Origin: Deltaproteobacteria bacterium
GTDB lineage: Bacteria; Desulfobacterota; Desulfomonilia; UBA1062
Direction of reading: 5' to 3'
DNA: 8,856 bases
Assembly (NCBI GenBank): GCA_023230665.1
Contig: JALNWY010000125.1
Coordinates: forward strand, 1 to 8,856
Shown: one piece after another, positions 1-5,164 of the stretch
Position numbering within the stretch: the first letter of the stretch is position 1
How the letters are laid out: every line of letters begins with the position of its first letter
Translations under genes and position numbers: made by a program
Notes under the pieces: generated by a model
What the model saw: the letters and a program-made list of their open reading frames with translations, nothing else
Told to the model about the DNA's origin: nothing
Database searches by the model: none

Positions 1-308
1 CCCAGATCCAGCATGTGCAGAAGCGCGAGTATCGGGTGGCGGGCCAGCATCCGGGGGCCCGAATACCGCATCACCTCACGGATCCGCTCGCGCATATCGG
101 GCTTGTAGCAGTGTGTCGGGCACTGGGAACAGGCCGGCTTGTCGCGCCCGTACAGGCACCGGTCGAGGCGTGCGAGGGCATAATCCCGGAGTTTGCCGCA
201 CTCGCCGCAAAGATCCGGGTGCCTTCCATGATTGCCGCGGCAGTAGATCCTGAGCATGGTCTCCAGGGTCCGCCACTGTCTTTTCCCTCTCCTGTCTGCA
301 AAGTTCAT
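1..308 (-). CDS. YgbA-type 'nitrous oxide-stimulated promoter' family protein (3' end beyond window)
   Basis: Small cysteine-rich soluble protein of the family named after a nitrous oxide-stimulated promoter; E. coli YgbA is the known relative. I translated it by hand in the third minus-strand frame. The visible 102 codons begin MNFADRRGKR. They carry seven cysteines: C23 (IYCRGNHG), a CGEC pair at 34-37, C51, and a CSQCPTHC cluster at 60-67. These are followed by the family-typical YKPDMRERIREVMRYSGPRM segment and a hydrophobic RHPILALLH stretch. The cysteine pattern suggests a bound metal or Fe-S cluster (inference). E. coli YgbA is about 117 aa, so only a short C-terminal piece should be missing. 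The ATG at 308 is preferred over the in-frame ATG at 314 because an AAGG sits 7 nt upstream of it. In E. coli, ygbA belongs to the NO-responsive NsrR regulon. Here the gene is divergent from a Fur-family regulator. The family call is firm; the biochemical function is unknown. Confidence 0.85.
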   Translation of the reverse strand, partial: MNFADRRGKRQWRTLETMLRIYCRGNHGRHPDLCGECGKLRDYALARLDRCLYGRDKPACSQCPTHCYKPDMRERIREVMRYSGPRMLARHPILALLHMLDL

Positions 309-329
309 GTACATGCCTTCACAAGGGGC

Positions 330-358
330 AATATACGCGATCGGACCGTGTTTGTGAA
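330..358 (-). promoter_or_regulatory. Predicted sigma70-type promoter for the YgbA-type gene
   Basis: On the minus strand, TTCACA (358-353, five of six matches to the -35 consensus) is followed after exactly 17 bp by TATATT (335-330, five of six matches to the -10 consensus). Transcription would begin near 323, leaving a leader of about 15 nt that contains the AAGG ribosome binding site before the ATG at 308. Seen by inspection only. Confidence 0.6.
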
Positions 359-375
359 CCGGGCTTCTTCTACCC

Positions 376-404
376 TTGACAAGGATAGTGATCCCTGTTA
401 TTGC
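376..404 (+). promoter_or_regulatory. Predicted promoter of the Fur-family gene
   Basis: A perfect TTGACA (376-381) is followed by a 17-bp spacer and TATTGC (399-404). The -10 is weak, matching TATAAT at its first three positions only. Transcription would start close to 411-412, which is the proposed ATG of the regulator, and no Shine-Dalgarno sequence is visible before that ATG. The -35 lies inside a perfect 11-bp palindrome, CCTTGACAAGG (374-384). The -10 is overlapped by the dyad at 401-417. Confidence 0.45.
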
Positions 405-417
405 AAATCATATGCAA
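401..417 (+). promoter_or_regulatory. Candidate Fur-family operator (17-bp palindrome)
   Basis: TTGCAAATCATATGCAA is a dyad centred on C409 with a single mismatched pair (406/412). It has the 7-1-7 geometry typical of Fur-family operators and keeps an AATnATA core close to the AATnATT found in many Fur/PerR/Zur boxes. It overlaps the predicted -10, the transcription start and the ATG of the downstream Fur-family gene, so autorepression is the natural reading. The recognising protein is inferred from position only. Confidence 0.5.
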
Positions 418-912
418 CAGAAGCTATTAAAACACGAGTGTTCTCTCTGTGCAGGTCATGGATATTGCTATGACAGGCTCAGTTCTGTCCTGAAAACACA
501 CAACGGAAGGCTCACGAAGGAGCGTCTGGTTTTATTGAAAACCATTTGCGATATAAAGGGACATTTTCAGGCAGACCACGTGCTGAGGCTGCTCAAGGAA
601 CAGCGGTACAACCTCTCCCTTGTCACGGTCTACCGGAACCTTTCGCTCCTGGTCGAGGCGGGGATAATCCGCAGGGTGAGCGTGCATGAGGACGCCCCTT
701 CCGAGGGTGCCTGGTACGAGCATGTCTGGGGCCGCTCGCACCATGACCATCTCGTCTGCATGCAGTGCGGCAGGAGAGTGGAGTTCAGCTATCCGGCCAT
801 CGATGTGCTGCAGGAGGCGGTGGCCAGAGAGCACGGGTTTACCCTGGAGCGTCATTACCTCGAGCTGGTGGGGTTGTGCCCCGAATGCAGGAGTAAAAAG
901 GACCGTGCCTGA
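412..912 (+). CDS. Fur-family metal-responsive transcriptional regulator
   Basis: Winged-helix DNA-binding repressor of the Fur/Zur/PerR superfamily, 166 aa. The DNA-binding domain spans about 23-90, with the recognition-helix segment LSLVTVYRNLSLLVEAGIIRRV. The C-terminal metal-binding and dimerisation domain contains HHDHLVCMQCG (110-120) and a second CPEC pair (156-159), so both CxxC pairs of the structural zinc site are present. The adjacent feoAB genes favour iron sensing, but Zn, Mn or peroxide sensing cannot be excluded. Two features are odd. The N-terminus is about 15 residues longer than E. coli Fur and carries H8, C10, C13, H16 and C19. The start also lacks a Shine-Dalgarno sequence. 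ATG 412 is the only in-frame ATG before the conserved domain; an upstream TTG (376) coincides with the predicted -35 and is unlikely. The gene is divergent from the YgbA-type gene and sits 149 bp before feoA. Confidence 0.9.
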   Translation: MQQKLLKHECSLCAGHGYCYDRLSSVLKTHNGRLTKERLVLLKTICDIKGHFQADHVLRLLKEQRYNLSLVTVYRNLSLLVEAGIIRRVSVHEDAPSEGAWYEHVWGRSHHDHLVCMQCGRRVEFSYPAIDVLQEAVAREHGFTLERHYLELVGLCPECRSKKDRA

Positions 913-921
913 AAAGGCACG
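904..921 (+). other. Stem-loop with GAAA tetraloop over the regulator stop codon
   Basis: CGTGCCT-GAAA-AGGCACG forms a perfect 7-bp stem closed by a GNRA-type tetraloop; the TGA stop of the Fur-family gene (910-912) lies within it. No U-tract follows, so it is not a standard intrinsic terminator. It could be a 3'-end stabiliser or a processing element. Confidence 0.4.
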
Positions 922-997
922 AGCAGGGCGGGATCGCAGCTGGCTAGCCGGCAGCGGGCGTTTCCTGGAGGATATACGTCTCATAACCACAGCGCGA

Positions 998-1036
998 GCT
1001 TGAAAAATGGGACCGGATCCGGCCGTTTTTTCAAGC
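998..1036 (+). terminator. Long inverted repeat between regulator and feoA (terminator or attenuator)
   Basis: The arms GCTTGAAAAA (998-1007) and TTTTTCAAGC (1027-1036) are perfectly complementary. They enclose a GC-rich core with the palindrome CCGGATCCGG (1013-1022), and six T residues (1026-1031) follow the core. The GC core plus T-run, with a matching A-run upstream, resembles a bidirectional intrinsic terminator. Only 25 bp separate it from the feoA start, too little for a separate promoter. It may therefore act in the feoA leader as an attenuator, or partly uncouple feoAB from the regulator gene. Confidence 0.45.
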
Positions 1037-1061
1037 CTGGTGGAAAAGAAAGGATTCTTGC

Positions 1062-1298
1062 TTGACTCTCTTGGAACTGAAAGAAGGCGACACCGCCGTT
1101 ATCAGCAGGGTATCCGGCGGGAAGGGCGTTTCGGCCCGGATGGCGGGGCTCGGCCTGCACGCGGGAAAGAAGGTCCGGGTGGTCAGGGCCGCACCGTTTC
1201 GGGGGCCGCTGCTCATAGAGGATATCAGCTCGGGCGCCAGGACCATGATCGGGCGGGGGATTGCATCTCATGTGGAAATCCTTGACGAAAAGCCATAA
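1062..1298 (+). CDS. feoA: Ferrous iron transport protein FeoA
   Basis: Small cytoplasmic SH3-like protein, 78 aa, the normal FeoA length; it acts with the membrane permease FeoB in Fe(II) uptake. The sequence shows the FeoA pattern: TLLELKEGDTAVI at the N-terminus, then a GVSARMAGLGLHAGKKVRVV segment (family theme of an R-hydrophobic-GLxxG turn), a PFRGPLLIED strand-turn-strand region, and a closing GRGIASHVEI strand. The start is a TTG at 1062, chosen because AAAGGA (1049-1054) lies 7 nt upstream and because the family begins with a short 'xxLxxLxxG' segment. The feoB reading frame begins before the feoA stop (about 29 nt overlap from ATG 1270), which suggests translational coupling. Identification is secure from sequence plus neighbour. 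Confidence 0.93.
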   Translation: MTLLELKEGDTAVISRVSGGKGVSARMAGLGLHAGKKVRVVRAAPFRGPLLIEDISSGARTMIGRGIASHVEILDEKP

Positions 1299-3213
1299 CA
1301 GCGAGACGGTGATCGCCCTGGCGGGCCAGCCGAACTGCGGAAAGTCGACCATTTTCAATGCGGTGGCAGGGTTTAAGGTGAATACCGGGAACTTCTCGGG
1401 CACCACGGTCTCGTATACCGAAACACACGTCTACATCGGCGGCCGGACAGTGAGGCTCATCGATTTGCCTGGGACCTACTCCATATCCGCCAACGACATA
1501 GCTGAACGGGTTGCGCGGGATTATCTCCTCTCCGGCCAGGTGGACGTGATCATCAATGTCGTGGATGCTTCTCTGCTGTCGCGTTCCCTTGAGCTCACGC
1601 TGCAGCTCATGGAGATGAATGTGCCCATGGTCATCGGGCTCAACATGATCGACGATGCGCAGAAAAAGGGCATGGAGATCGACATCCAGGCGCTCACCTC
1701 CCTGACGGGTCTGGAGGCCTATCCCCTGATCGCGGTACAGGGAAGCGGCGTTCAGGAGCTGTTCGATGCAGCCTTAAAGATTTCCGAAAACAACTTCCAC
1801 CGCGTTCCCCCGGTGTACGACCGGGACGTGGAGGAATGTATCGCCCGGATCGAGGCCCGCTATCCATCCTTGTTAAGGGAGCGTCTCAAGATGGACACGA
1901 GGTTCGTCATCATCAGGCTCCTGGAGATGGACGAGGAGTTCGAAAGGATTGTCGCGGAGGCGGACAGGGAATTTCTCGAGTATGTCATCGAGAACAGGCG
2001 CTTCCTGGCCGAAATCCACGACTGGCCGGAGTCCGGGGTGTTCGCGTCGCACCGGCATGCCCTGGTGTTAGACCTTTTTGAGCAGGTTGTTGCAGTGAAG
2101 TCTCGCACCGGCACGAGCCTGTCCGAGAAGATCGATCGGTTCGTCATCAACCCCGTAGGCGGCCTGGTGGCCACGGTGGGCGCGTTTTTCCTGATGTTCG
2201 CGGTGTCGTTCTGGTTCGGCAATCTGATCGCAGACCTCCTGGAGGTCCCCCTGGAAACACTCGGCTCCTTTCTCATGAGTCACACGAGCGGCCCTACCGC
2301 CATGCTCGTCTCCGGGGTCTACGACGGGTTCACGGCCGGCGTGGGGATCGTGCTGCCCTATCTCGTCCCGCTCCTGGTGATCCTCTCTCTGCTCGAAGAC
2401 ACCGGGTTGCTGCCGCGGATCGCCTTCATGGCAGACGGCTTGCTGCACCGCTTCGGGCTGCACGGGAAATCCGTGGTGCCCATCATCATGGGCTACGGGT
2501 GCAATGTGCCGGCCATCATGGCTGCGCGCAATCTCGAGTACGAACGCGACCGGATCATTACCATGCTCATGGTCCCGTTCATTGCCTGCTCGGCCCGGAC
2601 CGTAATCATCCTCGCCCTTGCGGGGAAGTATCTGGGGGCCGGATACACGACGCTCATCTACCTGGGCAACATCGCCATTGCCCTGGGCGTCTCTTCGGTT
2701 CTCTCCCGCCTCAGCGCAGACATGTCGCCCGGCATCATCATGGATGTTCCTCCTCTGCGCAAGCCCTATTTCCATGTCGTGATACGGAAGGTCTGGGCAC
2801 GTATCATGGAGTTCCTGCTGTTCGCCTGGCCCGTGATCGCGATTTCCAGCATTGTCCTGGCCGTGTTTTCCTACGTGGGGATCGACGATGTCATCAACCG
2901 GGTGCTCTCACCCATCACCACCTATATCCTCGATCTGCCTTCCGAGCTTGGGATCACCCTGTTTTTGGGGATCTTCCGCAAGGAGCTCACCCTCATCATG
3001 CTGAACTCGGCGCTGGGCACCACGGATGTCTCGGCCGTGCTCTCCTCGGCCCAGCTCCTCGTGCTCGTGGTCTTCACCGTGTTGTATATTCCGTGTATCG
3101 CCACCATCTCCACGCTGTGGAAGGAAGGGGGATGGAAGGTGGCGTTGCTGTCCATTGCGCTCAACACCTCCATTGCCCTGGCCGTGGCAGGATCCCTGGC
3201 ATTTCTGCTCTGA
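1270..3213 (+). CDS. feoB: Ferrous iron transport protein FeoB (GTPase-permease)
   Basis: Inner-membrane Fe(II) transporter with an N-terminal cytosolic G domain, 647 aa from ATG 1270. G1 is GQPNCGKST (19-27), switch I is near NTGNFSGTTVS (38-48), G3 is DLPG (65-68) and G4 is NMID (125-128). A helical linker region runs to about 290. The membrane domain begins at about 296 and contains the diagnostic Gate/core signatures LLEDTGLLPRIAFMAD (374-389) and GYGCNVPAIMAAR (408-420) with the conserved cysteine C411, then PFIACSAR (436-443). A second gate region lies at about 515-640 and includes GIFRKEL. The protein stops directly after the last membrane helix, without the cytosolic tail seen in longer homologues. 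ATG 1270 has a G-rich stretch ending 9 nt upstream; TTG 1261 in the same frame is less likely. No feoC-like gene follows. Regulation by the upstream Fur-family protein is probable but not shown, as I saw no clear Fur box immediately before feoA. Confidence 0.95.
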   Translation: MWKSLTKSHNSETVIALAGQPNCGKSTIFNAVAGFKVNTGNFSGTTVSYTETHVYIGGRTVRLIDLPGTYSISANDIAERVARDYLLSGQVDVIINVVDASLLSRSLELTLQLMEMNVPMVIGLNMIDDAQKKGMEIDIQALTSLTGLEAYPLIAVQGSGVQELFDAALKISENNFHRVPPVYDRDVEECIARIEARYPSLLRERLKMDTRFVIIRLLEMDEEFERIVAEADREFLEYVIENRRFLAEIHDWPESGVFASHRHALVLDLFEQVVAVKSRTGTSLSEKIDRFVINPVGGLVATVGAFFLMFAVSFWFGNLIADLLEVPLETLGSFLMSHTSGPTAMLVSGVYDGFTAGVGIVLPYLVPLLVILSLLEDTGLLPRIAFMADGLLHRFGLHGKSVVPIIMGYGCNVPAIMAARNLEYERDRIITMLMVPFIACSARTVIILALAGKYLGAGYTTLIYLGNIAIALGVSSVLSRLSADMSPGIIMDVPPLRKPYFHVVIRKVWARIMEFLLFAWPVIAISSIVLAVFSYVGIDDVINRVLSPITTYILDLPSELGITLFLGIFRKELTLIMLNSALGTTDVSAVLSSAQLLVLVVFTVLYIPCIATISTLWKEGGWKVALLSIALNTSIALAVAGSLAFLL

Positions 3214-3223
3214 TCGGCCGGTT

Positions 3224-3294
3224 TTCCCGTAAGGGAAGCACTCACCCGGTTCGGGAAGAAGCAGAACCGGTCCGAACAACTTCCGGGTTCTGCT
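3224..3294 (+). repeat. Overlapping inverted repeats downstream of feoB
   Basis: The region holds several pairable segments. TTCCC-GTAA-GGGAA (3224-3237) can form a small hairpin. CCGGTTC (3246-3252) pairs with GAACCGG (3264-3270). AGCAGAACC (3260-3268) pairs with GGTTCTGCT (3286-3294). The last two share bases and exclude each other. No convincing U-tract follows, so this is not a textbook terminator, but it is the most likely place for feoAB transcription to end or be attenuated. Confidence 0.4.
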
Positions 3295-3298
3295 CTGC

Positions 3299-3339
3299 TT
3301 GAGAACGGCAGGGCACTGTCTATCCTACTATCCTATACA
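3299..3339 (+). promoter_or_regulatory. Predicted promoter region of the glycosyltransferase operon
   Basis: TTGAGA (3299-3304) is followed after 16 bp by TATCCT (3321-3326). A second possible -10, TATACA, lies at 3334-3339. An 8-bp perfect tandem repeat (CTATCCTA twice, 3320-3335) spans this area. AAGGAG (3355-3360) lies 11 nt before the ATG of the first gene. The matches to consensus are moderate. Confidence 0.4.
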
Positions 3340-3371
3340 GAACTGCTGATGAAAAAGGAGATCGTCCCGGT

Positions 3372-4469
3372 ATGAGGATTGCACAGGTTGCCCCGCTTTT
3401 CGAGCCGGTGCCTCCGGAACTGTACGGCGGATCGGAGCGGGTCGTTTCCCATCTCACGGAAGAGCTCGTTCGCAGAGGGCACAGCGTGACCCTGTTCGCG
3501 AGCGGCGATTCCAGGACCAGGGCCCGGCTCTACAGCGTAGTTCCCAGATCGCTCCGCCTCGAACCGGCAATCCTTGACCCGCCCGCGTTTCATTTCGTGG
3601 AGCTCGCCCACGCCTTTGCCCGAGCCGATGAGTTCGATGTGATTCACTGTCACAACGACTACCTGGCCTTTCCCTTCGCACACTCATGCCCGGTCCCCTG
3701 TGTGCACACCCTTCACGGCCGGATGGATTTTCCCCACTGGAGCGAGCTCATGGCCGTCTTTTCCGATATGCATCTCGTGTCCATCAGCAACGATCAGCGA
3801 AGGCCGCTGAGCAACCTGGACCTGAACTGGGCCGACACCATATACCATGGCCTGCCGGAATCATACTTCCGGCTCTATCCCGGAGAAGGCGGCTACCTGG
3901 TGTATTTCTCCCGGATAGCCCGGGAAAAACACCCGGAGGTAGCCATAGAGGTTGCCAGGAGGAGCGGCATTCCCCTGAAGATGGCCGGCAAGGTGGACAA
4001 GACAGACCTTTCTTTTTTCACCCAGGAGATCGAGCCTCTGCTGAATCATCCTCTCATCGAGTATCTGGGCGAAATCCATGACGCCCAGAGACCGGAGCTG
4101 ATCGGCAACGCCATGGCCCTGCTTTTTCCCATTGACTGGCCCGAGCCCTTCGGCCTGGTAATGATCGAGGCCATGGCGTGCGGGACACCGGTGATCGCCA
4201 GGCCGTACGGATCAGTCCCCGAGGTTGTCGATGACGGGGTGACCGGCTTTATCGTCTCGGACATCAATGAGATGGTCGATGCAGTCGAAAAAGTCGGGGG
4301 CCTGGATCGCAAACACTGCTTGAGGCGCGCCAGAGACCGCTTTTCAGCACCGGTCATGGCAGACAGGTATGAGCAGGTATACCAGTCCCTTATCGAGAAA
4401 GGAACCGGATATCGACTGGGCGCCGGCAGGCTCTCACATGCCGGGATGATATCCGGCCGCCTTGTATGA
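3372..4469 (+). CDS. GT4-family glycosyltransferase (GT-B fold)
   Basis: Cytoplasmic retaining glycosyltransferase, 365 aa. The N-terminal acceptor-side Rossmann domain starts MRIAQVAPLFEPVPPELYGG, with the glycine loop YGGSE (18-22) and HTLHGRMDF around 112-120. The interdomain segment TIYHGLP is at 156-162. The nucleotide-sugar-binding C-terminal domain has FSRIAREK (179-186), where R181 and K186 occupy the usual donor-phosphate positions, and the EX7E motif E258-E266 (EPFGLVMIE) followed by AMACGTPVIA. This is the form often seen beside sugar-storage or compatible-solute genes rather than in O-antigen loci. Donor and acceptor cannot be read from the sequence. It is the first gene of a four-gene operon, and its stop overlaps the next start by 4 nt (ATGA). 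The last 20 or so residues have no recognisable motif. AAGGAG at 3355-3360 supports the ATG used. Confidence 0.88.
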   Translation: MRIAQVAPLFEPVPPELYGGSERVVSHLTEELVRRGHSVTLFASGDSRTRARLYSVVPRSLRLEPAILDPPAFHFVELAHAFARADEFDVIHCHNDYLAFPFAHSCPVPCVHTLHGRMDFPHWSELMAVFSDMHLVSISNDQRRPLSNLDLNWADTIYHGLPESYFRLYPGEGGYLVYFSRIAREKHPEVAIEVARRSGIPLKMAGKVDKTDLSFFTQEIEPLLNHPLIEYLGEIHDAQRPELIGNAMALLFPIDWPEPFGLVMIEAMACGTPVIARPYGSVPEVVDDGVTGFIVSDINEMVDAVEKVGGLDRKHCLRRARDRFSAPVMADRYEQVYQSLIEKGTGYRLGAGRLSHAGMISGRLV

Positions 4470-5164
4470 ACCCCGTTCCTTTCAGGTTCCTCAAGGCGGT
4501 CTATCTGGCGGAAGTGACCAACCAGAGGGCGACATCCTTGAGCCAGCTGCTGATGGAGGTGACCATCACCTCCCAGTGGTCGCTGTTCTTCCATCTGCAC
4601 CAGCACTTTTTCCGCGATCCCTACATTGTCCCGGAGTATCCCAATGATTTTTCCTCGTGGGTCCACACCTATCTGGCTGAAAATGCGGTTGCGGAAAAGC
4701 TCGCCAACCTGAATCTGGTCCGCAGCATGGATCTGGAACTGGTGCGCCGTGAGATCTGCACCATTCTGGCCCAGCATCTCCAGGAAATATCCGGCGAGCG
4801 CCACACCTCGCCCGAAAATGCCTTCATATTCTGCAAGCCCCGCCTGGCCGTGCTCGATACCGGCCACACTGCCCACACGCTCGACGAGTTCATCGGCATC
4901 CTCAAGGACATGGACAGCGATACCGTGGGATACCATCTCTTCATCGCACCCAGGCTCCTGTCCGAGACCATGGTGAATGATTTCTCGCTCTGGTTCCGGC
5001 AGCAGGGACATGATCGGCTTGCGGACAGGCTTGATTCGTTCGACCCGTACCTCAAGAGCCTCAAGGAAAACCATGACTTTCTCCTGGACCTGATCGAAAG
5101 CGAGCGTGCGGCTCCTCAAGCGGATGGGTACCATGATAGAAAAATACCGGAATATCGCTCCTGA
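4466..5164 (+). CDS. DUF5752 family protein (two-repeat architecture)
   Basis: Uncharacterised soluble protein, 232 aa, which I recognise as DUF5752-like. It is built from two related halves. Each begins with an aromatic-x-F-x-K strand (FRFLK at 6-10, FIFCK at 120-124). Next comes an amphipathic segment (SLSQLLMEV at 24-32, TLDEFIGIL at 138-146), then a His-bearing stretch (FFHLHQHFF at 41-49, GYHLFI at 155-160). Each ends with an NDFSxW motif (NDFSSWV at 60-66, NDFSLWF at 171-177) and a helical region of the form xLAxxLxxxxxxxxSLxxxR. No signal peptide, membrane segment or classical catalytic motif is visible. It starts inside the stop of the preceding glycosyltransferase (ATGA) and its end overlaps the TreT-like gene, so translation is probably coupled to both. 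A role as binding partner, regulator or accessory subunit of the flanking sugar enzymes is inference; the function is unknown. Confidence 0.8.
   Translation: MNPVPFRFLKAVYLAEVTNQRATSLSQLLMEVTITSQWSLFFHLHQHFFRDPYIVPEYPNDFSSWVHTYLAENAVAEKLANLNLVRSMDLELVRREICTILAQHLQEISGERHTSPENAFIFCKPRLAVLDTGHTAHTLDEFIGILKDMDSDTVGYHLFIAPRLLSETMVNDFSLWFRQQGHDRLADRLDSFDPYLKSLKENHDFLLDLIESERAAPQADGYHDRKIPEYRS

Noticed and set aside
15..473. 152-codon plus-strand open frame at the left edge
   Set aside because: It lies opposite the YgbA-type gene, whose minus-strand translation has clear family motifs; the plus-strand frame has no recognisable domain and runs across the intergenic promoters.
2499..3302. 267-codon plus-strand frame inside feoB
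   Set aside because: It is an out-of-frame shadow of the FeoB membrane domain, with a His/Arg/Cys-rich sequence incompatible with a folded protein.
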